Of a stretch of 64,000 nucleotides of DNA, positions 33,706 through 44,165 are shown one piece after another; position 1 is the first letter of the stretch; each line of letters opens with the position of its first letter. The position numbers were made by a program, and so were the translations under genes. Below the pieces are notes generated by a model. The model saw only the letters and a program-made list of their open reading frames with translations, did no database searches and had not been told where the DNA came from. The DNA lies in contig OZ024912.1 in assembly GCA_964017125.1 (NCBI GenBank), positions 80,596,649 through 80,660,648 on the forward strand. Direction: 5' to 3'. This DNA is from Flabesymbios commensalis (taxonomy: Eukaryota > Annelida > Polychaeta > Terebellida > Flabelligeridae).

Positions 33706-35068
33706 TTGAGACCAAATATTTGGAAATCGTGATGTTTAAACACATTTCGTTCTCAATAACAGTGATGTATTCGCCTAATAAGACCACTATGGTGACACTT
33801 AGCGGTTAACCCTGTCAGCGCGGGGACAGTCTCTATACGTCAAAATCTGACATATGTGTATACAAACAATACACAAATATTGCATAGATATATGCACACA
33901 TATATAGTCAAATATATGCACAAATATATATTCACACAATAAACAACTATGATGTGACTTTTTAAATATATTACAATCAAACAATAGACTGCACGAAAGC
34001 TGTACAACTGTTAAAATAATAATTCATTGGATGATTACCTGCAGGAATGATAAGGTTAATGCATGGTAAGTCGGGAAAATAAAGAAAACTATGTACAGTC
34101 CAGAAATATATCAATTTAATGTTTGACCTTTGGCGGCCATCTTAGATTTTACCCGCAAAGAAATGTCTAAATTAATTTATTAAGTAAAAAAATGAAACCA
34201 ATTTATTGTTTGACCTCGGACAAATGGCATGCAGTCATCTCGATTATTGCCCACACTGCAATATCTAAAGGGTCATTTTGGACCACACCACTAGACCGGG
34301 CATACCAGAAAATACTATTAATAGACACCAAAATCGCAAACCGGCTCATATTTAGTCGATTAGATATATCAATTTATTGTTTGACCTTGATAAAATGACG
34401 GTGTGACAGACCATAAGCATGATAAGAAAGTAGAAACTGTCCTTTTTCAAAAACAGGTTTGTAAATGGTATGCTAACTTCCTGCGTTTCGGGCTACGCTC
34501 CTGTTTTGGTAAAAAGGTAATTGTGCCCAGATCTCCCTGAATAATATTACACCCATTCCCAAAAAAGACACAAGTTATTCTCACCCCCTGTATCCATCCG
34601 AAAATCTCACAACACAGTTATACCTTATATCACGCACGAAGAAAACAATGTCTACTTGCAAATTTTCCACACAATTACAGCATACCTGTATTTTTTAATT
34701 CACCAGAAGTGGAAAAAACTGCGTAAACATGGTGAAGCAGTAATTTATGACGGACTCCCCAGTCAGTAGGCACCCCCTTGGATTTCGGCTCATTTAGTGT
34801 GGTGAGACCATGCATAAGGTCAGGGAATATCTGAAAACCCAATAGTAGCAACCAAAAGTATGCACCTGCTCTTATTCTGTGGAAAATAAATATATGTCAA
34901 TTTAATGTTTTACTTAGGCCAAATGGCAACAATATTGGATGTTTTACTCACAATGCAATGTCCAAAGTATTTTGTGGCCACATCACTAGGTCGGGCATAC
35001 ATTAAACATGTTAAACCCTATAGTAGACACAAAAATCATGAATCCTATTTTGTCGAAGATTATATTAG

Positions 35069-35437
35069 AGGGACTGGCCTAGGCTAAAATTATCAAAAAA
35101 TCGGTGATTTTATTTTGGCTTCTTAATATGACCATATGATGTACACATGTCCATAGACTAAAACTGCAAAAGTTTTTTAATTTTTCTGCTGCGCATTCAC
35201 CAGTTAGGCTAGATATAGAGACGAAATACCCGTATTTACCCGTATTTTCGACATGGTTGTCCAAAATTAGAAATCATGAAGTTCGTCTCTATACCTAGCC
35301 TAACTGGTGAATGCGCAGTACAAAAATAAAACAACTTTTGCATTTCTAGTCTATAGACATGTTTACATCATATAGTCATATTAAAAAGACAAAATAAAAT
35401 CACTGATTTTTTAATGATTTAGCCTGGGCCTGTCCCT
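35069..35437. mobile_element. Foldback MITE family 1, copy in amplicon 3
   Basis: Third positional copy of the foldback. It has a few private substitutions in both arms and the same ends. Confidence 0.8.
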
Positions 35438-35719
35438 TTAATTTAATATCTGACCCCATCTTTTTAATGCACAAAATTTAAATCATCTTTGGACCCTCAT
35501 TCTTTTTAACCTGGCTGGTGGACCCCATCCCCCCTTTCAAATTCCTGGGACCGCCTCTGCTTTAGCTATCAATTCTAATTATTTCAAGAAAATAGGGTCC
35601 AAATTATCACAGAAAATGTAACATAAGTCAGATTTAAACTTATGCGAAACTAATTTGTTTTATCAGAGGGTACCCCACTTGAAGCTGATTTTCTATAAAT
35701 AAAACTGCTTATAGCCAAA

Positions 35720-36101
35720 GTCACATTAAAAGTGATCAAGCAGGATCGCAAGTTTTTCGCCGATTTTTCAGTAAATTCTCAACAGATTTTCATGAAATTT
35801 TGCTCTTTTTTTTCAGGCCCTGAAATTTTGGAAAATTATATAGCGTATTTTTAAAGTCAGACCATTTGACATGTAAAAAATTGAAATTACGACGTTCCTT
35901 TACTAACCCATTAAACTGATTCTACAATATTATCACAAGTCGAATGGACTAACTTTTGCTATATTCAATATAATTTTGCGAATTTTTTTACCGCTAAATT
36001 GGGATTTAAATAGAAAATGGCCATTGCAAAATTGTGAAGGAAATCGGTTAAGAATTGACGGATAAATCGGCGAAAATCATGCGATCCTGGTTTAATGTGA
36101 C
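35720..36101. mobile_element. Foldback MITE family 2, copy in amplicon 3
   Basis: Positional copy of 1810-2194, slightly more diverged, with a shortened T run. Confidence 0.76.
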
Positions 36102-36246
36102 GGCAAGTATAGGCCTGGTATAATTTGTAAGAGATAGATTTGCAGATTCAGCACATGTTTTTACATTGGGAACAACCTTAGAACCTTTTGGCACTTCTGT
36201 AGAAATAAATTCGACTTATATCCTGGACTATAATATATAGGCATAT

Positions 36247-36748
36247 GGTCTCACCACTCTAAACATGCTAAATGAGCAGAAATCCAAGGGGGGTGGCTAC
36301 TGACTAGAGAATCCCTACCCAAATTACTGCTTCAAATGGTTGTTCCCACCTCTGGTGAATTAAGAAAAATACAGGAATGTTGTAATTATGTGGATAAATT
36401 GTAAGCACACACTGTTTTCGCTATCTGTGATATGAGGTATAACTTTTATGTGAGATTTTTGGATGGACACATGCGGTGAGAAGGATTTATGTCTTTTCTG
36501 GGAATGGGCGCAAGAATATTTCGGGAGATCTGGGCAAAACGAACCTTTTTACCAACATGGGAACGTAACTCAGAACGCAGGACGTTAGCATACCATTTTC
36601 GAAGCAGTTTTTGAAAAAGGACAGCTTAGGCTTTATTATGGTGTGTAACATAGGGGAAGAGCTAGGAACGAAAATGATGATTTCGGCCCCTGGAATGTTG
36701 GCATTATATATGCTTTTCAATTGGACTGGCATTTGGGGTGGTGATACC
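36247..36748. mobile_element. GGTCTCACCAC MITE 1, copy in amplicon 3 (lacks the 64-bp insert)
   Basis: Positional copy of 2340-2915. CCACTCTAAA occurs once (36254-36263), which gives the empty site for the retroposon seen in copies 1 and 2. Confidence 0.76.
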
Positions 36749-36769
36749 CTATAGGACCGCTTACAATGA

Positions 36770-37259
36770 GGTCTCACCACCCTAAATAAGCCAAAATCTA
36801 GGGAGGTGTCTACTAATGATGGAATCATCACACAAAATATTTTGAATGCGACTGTTCCAGCCTCTAGTGAAACAAAATAAAATACTGGGAAATTGTAATT
36901 TTGTGATGTTTATTAGGCACACGTTATCTCCTTTATCAAGGATATCAGATATAGCTATTTCATAATAACCTCGCAGGGATACAGGGTGTTGAGATGGTGT
37001 ATGTCTGGTCTGTGAAAGAGGGTACATTTTTTAGCCGAATTTGAACAGTTCTGACCTTTTTACACTCCAGGGGGCCTAACTCAAAATCCGACTGGTCAGC
37101 ATACCCCCAGCGGGCCTGTTTTTGAACAAGAACATTTCAAGCTTTATCCTGATATGCTACACTACATACAGCATAGGGCGAAAAATTGTGAAATCTGCCT
37201 GCGGAATTGAGGCAGTTCACATGTGTTTCAATGGGACTGGCATTTGGGGAGGTGAGACC
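36770..37259. mobile_element. GGTCTCACCAC MITE 2, copy in amplicon 3
   Basis: Positional copy of 2937-3425 with both ends. It is followed directly by ATCA and then the tandem Q repeat, not by the ATGACGAGC flank seen in the other copies. Confidence 0.76.
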
Positions 37260-37263
37260 ATCA

Positions 37264-37862
37264 GTAGACACAAGGGGTCTGGCGTGTTCTGGTATTTTAT
37301 TTATATATTCCAGTTGCTTGATGGAAATATGCTGCTTGATATCTATAATTAATTGAATTTTAACGTCGCTGTAGCGACCTGAGTCTAATAATTGTGATTA
37401 CAAAGTATATAATTGGTGAATAAATGTGATAGCCATGTCTAAAACAAATCTTAAGAGGCCGTGTTTTGATGATATGTCATGGATGAAATGCTGGGTTGGT
37501 AGTTTGATTGTCATATGGGCCCTTAAAGAAAATATAGTGAATTTAAGCATGGATGCTACTAAAAACAGTCTACTCTAATATGTGTGGCATGTTTTACCAA
37601 CAATTTTGAAATTACAAGGTAACTATGACGACTTATTGTGACGAAATAGAGGCGGGAATGACCATTTCATTCAATAATCTATGCAGTGCGACTTTCACAG
37701 AAAAAAGGCTGATTTTCATGATATCAATGATTTTTCAAAGGGCTCCGAGGGCAACGGTTTTCAATATATTTACTAAATTAAAAAAATATATTGCTCACAA
37801 CACCTTGAAGCTTCATACCAGGCCAAAAGAAAATGAACAAAAAACAATATATCTCTATATAT
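37264..37862. repeat. Q repeat, first unit (599 bp)
   Basis: Begins GTAGACACAAGGGGTCTGG and ends ATATATCTCTATATAT. It is directly repeated at 37863 with about 95% identity by eye. It contains the small hairpin GTCGCTGTAGCGAC. It is present only in amplicon copy 3. No coding frame is convincing, although an open stretch of about 108 codons exists in each unit. Confidence 0.85.
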
Positions 37863-38466
37863 GTAGACACAAGGGGTCTGGCGTGTTCTGGTATTTTATT
37901 TATATATTCCAGTTGCTTGATGGAAATATGCTGCTTGATATCTATATTTAATTGAATTTTAACGTCGCTGAAGCGACCTGAGTCTAATAATTGTTATTAC
38001 AAAGCATATAATTGGTGAATAAAATTTGATAGCCACGTCTAAAACAAATCTGAAGAGGCCGTGTTTTGATGATATGTCATGGATGAAAAGCTGGGTTGGT
38101 AGTTTGATTGTCATATGGGCCCTAATAAAAAGAAAATATAGTGAATTTAAGCATGGATGCTACTAAAAACAGTCTACTCTAATATGTGTGGCATGTTTTA
38201 ACAACAATTTTGAAATTACAAGGTAACCATGACGACTTATTGTGACGAAATAGAGGCGGGAATGGCCACTTCATTCAATAATCTATGCAGTGTGACTTTC
38301 ACAGAAATAAGGCTGATTTTCATGATATCAATCCTTTTCCAAAGGGCTCCAAGGGCAACGGCTGTCAATATATTTACTAAATTTAAAAAATATATTGCTC
38401 ACAACACCTTGAAGCTTCATACAAGGCCAAAAGAAAATGAACAAAGAACAATATATCTCTATATAT
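37863..38466. repeat. Q repeat, second unit (604 bp)
   Basis: Direct tandem copy of 37264-37862. Its start has no intervening base from the end of the first unit, and its end runs into a truncated second copy of MITE 2. The pair is therefore bracketed by direct copies of about 440 bp of MITE 2. Confidence 0.85.
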
Positions 38467-38909
38467 AATGATGGAATCATCACACAAAATATTTTGAATG
38501 CGACTGTTCCAGCCTCTAGTGAAACAAAATAAAATACTGGGAAGTTGTAATTTAGTGATGTTTATCAAGCACACGTTATCTCCTTTATCAAGGATATCAG
38601 ATATAGCTATTTCATAATAACCTCGCAGGGATACAGGGTGTTGAGATGGTGTATGTCTGGTCTGTGAAAGAGGGTACGGATTTTAGCCGAATTTGAACAG
38701 TTCTGACCTTTTTACACTCCAGGGGGCCTGGCTCAAAATCCGACTGGTCAGCATACCCCCAGCGGGCCTGTTTTTGAACAAGGACATTTCAAGCTTTATC
38801 CTGATATGCTACACTACATGCAGCATAGGGCGAAAAATGGTGAAATCTGCCTGCGGAATTGAGACAGTTTACATGTGTTTCAATGGGACTGGCATTTGGG
38901 GTGGTGAGA
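38467..38909. mobile_element. Second, 5'-truncated MITE 2 in amplicon 3
   Basis: This repeats 36817-37255 of MITE 2 but lacks the first 45-50 bp, including the left inverted repeat. It is joined at its left to the end of the second Q unit. Its right end reaches GGGGTGGTGAGA and continues into the normal amplicon flank, so it may be the original element and the upstream full copy the duplicate. Confidence 0.75.
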
Positions 38910-39023
38910 TGACGAGCTTAGCCTTTACAGTCACTCACCAGGTGGCACTGAAGTAAACTTTTCACCTACGGGCTATGTATTTGTTAACCTGTTACTGCGA
39001 GTTGGTCACAGAAATCTCGACAT

Positions 39024-39459
39024 GACGTTAACTCGATGTTAGAGCACGATTAGTGTTGGATAAGCGAGACAGAAGGTGAACCAACATTACACCAGCATTG
39101 GGTCAACGTGTCGTGTTTGCTGGGCGTGTTGTGATAAGAAACCGGGCACGGCTTAGACAAAGACTGACTATGTAGGCCCTATACAGCGCTTATAACCTAA
39201 CATAGAACTGTAAATAATACGGCAGATCATTCCATTTATCGTTATTACAATGTATTATATCAGAATAATTTACCTTGCATGGATCTATTTGTGATTAAGT
39301 GTGAAATCCGCGTTTATTCAGGGCTCCGGATGCTGTCCCTGATAGAAAATTGTGTTGACTGTATACATGTCAAGGTCTCACCACACAAATAATTACGACT
39401 CCCATACCTGTAGGGGAGAGTGGGGCGTTACGTAGCCGTACACTCAGATTGCCATAGGC
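39024..39459. other. Single-copy sequence right of the amplicon
   Basis: Begins exactly where the satellite would start. It contains one GGCCCAAC-type periodic stretch (about 39,050-39,130, ending GTCGTGTTTGCTGGG) and a GTAGGGGAGAGTGGGG word at 39,411-39,426. No gene is seen. Confidence 0.5.
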
Positions 39460-39656
39460 CTATATAATTATTATTATTGATAACATTATTTTACCCCTCC
39501 CCTCCATGCTATCGATAGTATTCCTAAATAATATCATAATAAAGTACAATATTAATATAGGGTAGTTGAAAATTGCATAACATTCTACAGCAATATCTAA
39601 TAATAGTTTATTGGTCGTACTCTTGGTACATATCATATACAAGCAAATAAATAAAA

Positions 39657-41693
39657 TTAAATAATCTCACAGCAAACAAAATTCAAAATGTCTTTAAACT
39701 GTGTGCTATTGAAAAAACTGTGTGAGTGCATATCAATTAAAATATTGTTAATAAATATCGCCTTCTGTTTGTTGGCTAAAGTGTCCGTGTCCCGGTAATG
39801 AGAATATACCACCTGCTTCACACATTGTTGTGAAAGGTGTGGCAGGTCTGACTTACCAACCCTATACAAGTAACATATAAAATTCAAACTGTTAGACACA
39901 GGCGAACCACTACCGTTTGCTGCCAGTCGGCCACATAAAGACATTACATTATTTTTATTTTTATACATACAGTTGAAAAACTTAATGATACGTAAATGTA
40001 TCTGACCGTCCACAGGCAAATCATTAATTATAAGGTGCAATAAACATGAATGAGTACGATAAGGCAATTTAAATATTCTACGAATGGCTTTACGCCAACT
40101 CACAAAAAAATTGTTGGTGAATTTGTGGGATACATCCCATAACTGACAGCCATATAATGACATACATATTGATATAAATATTTTATATACACAATTAGTG
40201 CTAACATTATGAAAGGAAGATAAAAGTACATTAGTTTTTCTATTAAAATCAGCAATACTGGCCTCTACACGTTTAGTTGAAATATTAGGCCCTATAACAT
40301 TACCCAAGTGAATGCTACTATCTAAAGAGGCTATCTGATTATTCATAAAATTAATATTTTTGCTAACGTTATCACCAACATGCGGGAATACAATATAGTT
40401 ACTTTTATTAGCATTGAAAGTTAATAAATACTCTTCGGAAAACAACTCACACTCTTTTAAAAGTCTTGATAATGAATAACGCGTCGGTGCCAACAAAACT
40501 ATATCATCTGCGTAGCCTAATGCACCTACAAATGACTGACCAATATAACAGCCGAAACCACATGATTTAAGTCGAGACAATAATATATCAATATATAAGG
40601 TAAACAATATGGGCGATAACACACCTCCTTGCTTTACACCGTTTGAAGTTTTAAAAGCATCGGATGTTACATTACCCCATTGAACAGTCATCGTCTGTTG
40701 TGTGTACATGTTAAATAATAATTTTAATAATGTAGGACATACACCTTTACCAACAAGTATATTAAAAAGTTTAATATGATCTACCCGATCAAAAGCTTTA
40801 CTAGCATCTAAAAGTACTACGTGTACGTCACTGCCATTTCTGTTATAATAGTTGACTACTTCGTCAAGAACAAATGTACAAGCAGTTGTGGAGCTTTCTG
40901 ATTTAAAACCGAACTGAAGATCAGAAGACTTTAAAGCCATAGTATGATTAGCAAGAATAACTTTATCAAGAAATTTACCTAAAATATTACTCATAGCTAT
41001 CGCTCTATAATTCGAGCTATCATTTAGAGACTTTTTCTTATTTTTTGGTATTGGTATCAACTTAGACATGCAAAATTGTGACGGAGAAAAGCCGTGTCGA
41101 AGCATAGCTGTGAACAGGAGTGACAAATGAACATTTAAATTAGGCGTACCATTAATGAGATGATCAGAGAACATATCACATGTCCCATCCCGCTTGTTAT
41201 TATGTAAACCATTAATACCTTTATCTATATCACCTACTGTTATGGTATGTTGGGCTTTACATTTGCCTCCACATGAACAATCAACAGAACATATATTATT
41301 TAATTGTGTCTTCATAGACGAACAGTCATCCACTGTGTTAGACACAGAATTATATAAATCATTATATTTACGAGCAAATAAGTCACTTATACCTTTAAAA
41401 CCTGTAATATTTTCAACATTGTTAGGTATAATATTTTTAGACCCTCTGACTTTTTTTACATGATCCCAGAATTGAGTAGGTTTACATTCATGCAAAGATT
41501 CTGCCATTTTATTTGCAACAATCCGTTCTTGATCTCTTTTGACTTTTCTGACAGCATAGTGATATTTAGCGCGTGTCGCCCTACGTATCTGGGCCACGTG
41601 CCCATGACGTGGTGAGCCGTTTACCTTCCACAGCCCATGCCAGAAAATAGCACGCTGTTTGGATTGCTCAACATGCTCAGTCCAACCTGGCAC
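39657..41693 (-). CDS. LINE reverse transcriptase ORF
   Basis: Open frame of 678 codons. Fingers and palm motifs are in order: KLIPIPK at about 211-217, motif A LLDASKAFDRVD (294-305), motif B NGVKQGGVLSPILF (351-364) and motif C YADD (394-397, ALGYADDIVLLAP), so the catalytic aspartates are present. A Cys-rich stretch (135-145) precedes the palm. It would copy element RNA at a nicked target. The frame opens at an internal Met because the true upstream endonuclease lies in another frame after a G-run shift near 41,735. The element is therefore inactive as it stands. Confidence 0.9.
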   Translation of the reverse strand: MPGWTEHVEQSKQRAIFWHGLWKVNGSPRHGHVAQIRRATRAKYHYAVRKVKRDQERIVANKMAESLHECKPTQFWDHVKKVRGSKNIIPNNVENITGFKGISDLFARKYNDLYNSVSNTVDDCSSMKTQLNNICSVDCSCGGKCKAQHTITVGDIDKGINGLHNNKRDGTCDMFSDHLINGTPNLNVHLSLLFTAMLRHGFSPSQFCMSKLIPIPKNKKKSLNDSSNYRAIAMSNILGKFLDKVILANHTMALKSSDLQFGFKSESSTTACTFVLDEVVNYYNRNGSDVHVVLLDASKAFDRVDHIKLFNILVGKGVCPTLLKLLFNMYTQQTMTVQWGNVTSDAFKTSNGVKQGGVLSPILFTLYIDILLSRLKSCGFGCYIGQSFVGALGYADDIVLLAPTRYSLSRLLKECELFSEEYLLTFNANKSNYIVFPHVGDNVSKNINFMNNQIASLDSSIHLGNVIGPNISTKRVEASIADFNRKTNVLLSSFHNVSTNCVYKIFISICMSLYGCQLWDVSHKFTNNFFVSWRKAIRRIFKLPYRTHSCLLHLIINDLPVDGQIHLRIIKFFNCMYKNKNNVMSLCGRLAANGSGSPVSNSLNFICYLYRVGKSDLPHLSQQCVKQVVYSHYRDTDTLANKQKAIFINNILIDMHSHSFFNSTQFKDILNFVCCEII

Positions 41694-41738
41694 GCGACCT
41701 GGACCAGATTTACTCGACTTTGACCCCCCTTTAACGGT

Positions 41739-42460
41739 ATAGACTCAGTGCCTGATGTAATACAGCATGATATTATAGCGTCATGGTATGCTTGTAAAGA
41801 CTGGTTGTGTTTGGAACAATTAGTGTCACAACAGTGCAGAGCTTCTACAGGCAATACAATAGAGGACAGCTGCGAATTCAACTGTTGTTTATATAATTCT
41901 AACTGGTTCTCAGTGGCCTTGGCCCAGTCACAACTTTGAGCGCGCACTGAGTCAAGATCACTGAGAACAACATAATTAACATCAATATCAAGAACAAGCC
42001 TAATAGCATTATGGTCTGACAAATTTTGACCATGGTGTAAAGACGTATATTCAGTTATTGCATAAAAAGTGTTATCACTTACCAAAAAATGATCCAATAA
42101 TGATCTGTCCCCATTTATTTTACTTTCATAAGAAAAAGTAGTATTACTAACAATACTATTAAAACAACATTTCATATCATCTTCCAACATAAACTTTTCT
42201 AACATTTTAGTGTTTTTTTATTTTTTTCTCATAAAACTAGTATTAAAATCACCGCCAATTATAACACTGTGAACATCATATTTTTGACTTATTTCTGACA
42301 ATTTACTAATCATCTCAGCATAGGTGGAGGCACTATATGAACTTGTATCATCACATGGCATATATACACAGATAATGAGCAATCTTACCTTACCAGTATC
42401 ATGGAGGACACAGCACATACGCTTATGGTCACATGGGATGGGTGTGACTGTACCTACCAA
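41739..42460 (-). pseudogene. LINE apurinic-like endonuclease fragment
   Basis: Two collinear open stretches in one frame, separated by a single TAA at 42,218. The first carries the IIGGDFNTSF motif and the second the SLLDHFLVSDN and LSDHNAI motifs typical of the LINE exonuclease-endonuclease-phosphatase domain. The N-terminal third of the domain is absent. The frame then departs from the reverse transcriptase frame at a G run. Confidence 0.82.
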
Positions 42461-42488
42461 ATCTAGTCTAGTTAAAGGCAGTCACAGT

Positions 42489-42846
42489 AACTTGTAGCGC
42501 ATGTTTTTCGCCAATTTCTCAGTCACTTCTCAACCGATTCTCATGAAATTTTGCAAGGCAAATTTCATTTAAAAATATTGTATAGTCCAAAAGCTAGACC
42601 GTTTGACATGTGGTAAATTGCTAATTACGAGATCCCTCTATGAACCCATTAAAAAATCGAAGCCCTGAATTGCATTAGGTCTATATATACATGCCAAATG
42701 GTCTAGCTTTTAAAATACTCCCCACAACTAACGTTATATGATGCAGGGTATCTGACAGAGGACTAGAAAATGATGCTTGTAAAATTTCAAGAACATTGAT
42801 CGTGAATTAACTGAGAAAAAGGCGAAAACATGCGCTAAAAGTTAAA
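42489..42846. mobile_element. Diverged foldback MITE family 2
   Basis: Left arm TGTAGCGCATGTTTTTCGCC and right-arm complement GGCGAAAACATGCGCTAAAA are inverted. The interior shares the GTTTGACATGT and CCCATTAAA words with 1810-2194. It abuts the 5' truncation point of the LINE. Confidence 0.72.
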
Positions 42847-43857
42847 GGTTTTAAGTCGTCTCATTCCGGCATGCGCAAGCGTTTTGTCAACAATAGGTTG
42901 TTGTTATTGTTTTATTTTGTGTTGTTGAATATCTATTTTTAGATCGATGGAAGCCACAAAATGAATGAAAGGAATCAGTCAGCTAGACAGCCCCAATGTT
43001 TGTTTGTTTAGTTAGCTAGCCTTATAGCTGGGCTGCCCGGGCCTTTCGACAAGTGTTAATTGCTCTGAAACCTAGACACGATACCAAGAGCTACAAACAT
43101 CAGAACCCTGAGTATCAGGCTAGACAACCACACTACAATTACCCCGATCTCGCCCCCAGCTCTCCTTCAGTTTTCCCTGACGACTACTCAAGGTAGCAAA
43201 CAAATCTGGGCACAATGGCAATGTCACGTGTTGGCATGAACACATCAAATTGACATAACAAGAATAGTCTCAACAAAAGTAATGCAGTCAATGTGAAATG
43301 TTTTTACAATGTATTATATATATGTGAAACATTTAGTCAGAAATAAACACATATCATTCGGTTTTATCTCATTCCGAAACATAACATGGGTATCTTATAA
43401 ACTTAAATTAAAGTTCTTTGGACGTTATCTTGTGCCAAAGCATAAAGTATCCAATATGTCAGCTATAAATAATATTGAGTTTAAGACAACCATTAAAGTT
43501 AAATCATATTTTGATGTTTTAAATTAGTCAAATAATAAATTATCGTCACTTGAACTGCCTGTCTCGTCACTTGATGCTATAATATTGTCATCCCCTAATA
43601 ACTAAAACATCTGTATTATATGCACGAATGACCTACATTGTCAATTGCTTCTGTGCTACATAAGTGAGTTTTAACGACACATATGAATATATATATATAT
43701 ATATTTCAACCAGTATAGTACATCATCAATGTCATAAAAATCAATAATTGGAACCGTTTTGCTAATCAGCTTACAGATACCAGCAAGAATACATAGCACA
43801 TCATCTTGATATCAGTAATCAGGTAATGTGTTTGTATATATGTAACAACAATACCAA
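42847..43857. other. Intergenic, nothing recognised
   Basis: AT-rich sequence with a short TA run near 43,688. Open frames of up to 72 codons have no recognisable product. Confidence 0.5.
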
Positions 43858-44165
43858 AGGGCGGGGGCCTGGTGCCTGCTTGGAAAGTCAGAGATCGCAG
43901 ATTCGTCTCCTGCTTTGGCATTCCAAGTTTCAAAGAACAAAATGTTTCCTCCCTGCTCAATCGTAAAGATTGAATATTGTGGGCAGCCTAAATGACCCGA
44001 GAGATAACGTGCTTGGCCGCAGACCAACAGGGCTCAATTTCAAATCATTTGTCTGGATGGCAGTGTCACCTCATTCATATCACCATCCTCAGGAGGTTCT
44101 TCTGGCTCAGTTTAGCCTATATGTGAACAAATGTGGCGTAAAACCCCATTCATTTTATTTCATTA
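43858..44165 (+). mobile_element. Dimeric tRNA-derived SINE, old copy
   Basis: Plus-strand copy starting GGGCGGGGGCC. It has a first tRNA-like unit (diverged B-box AGATTCGTCTCC), the linker with TTTCAAAGAA, a second unit (TGACCCGAGAGATAACGTGC) and the conserved 3' body CCATCCTCAGGAGG...CAGTTTAGCCTATATGTG. It is considerably more diverged than 53,489-53,796. Confidence 0.72.

Larger units (their letters stand above)
15396..33829. repeat. Tandem amplicon, copy 2
   Basis: This is the second direct copy. It is longer than copy 1 because of a 6.24-kb insertion at 16237-22475 and a 1.16-kb insertion at 32229-33388, although it carries only one satellite module. Relative to copy 1 it has a short deletion near 24256. 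It shares with copy 1, but not with copy 3, the 64-bp retroposon inside the first MITE. This suggests copies 1 and 2 are the closer pair. Confidence 0.93.
33830..39023. repeat. Tandem amplicon, copy 3 (stops at satellite edge)
   Basis: This third copy covers only the left part of the unit, through both MITEs and the sequence before the satellite. Identity with copies 1 and 2 runs through the CTCGACAT just before the array, then switches to unrelated sequence at 39024. It lacks the 64-bp retroposon and the ATTTAT element, so it supplies empty sites for both. It has its own insertion, the tandem Q repeat at 37264-38466, followed by a second partial MITE. Confidence 0.9.
39460..42470 (-). mobile_element. 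Decayed LINE, Jockey/CR1-like, 5'-truncated
   Basis: Minus-strand non-LTR retrotransposon with part of the endonuclease, a complete reverse transcriptase and a 3' UTR of about 200 bp ending in an ATT-rich tail near 39,465. The 5' end, including the start of the endonuclease, is missing beyond about 42,470, where the diverged foldback starts. Relative to one continuous frame I see one in-frame stop (TAA at 42,218) and one frame change in a run of six G near 41,735. The clade within the Jockey superfamily cannot be fixed by eye. Confidence 0.88.
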
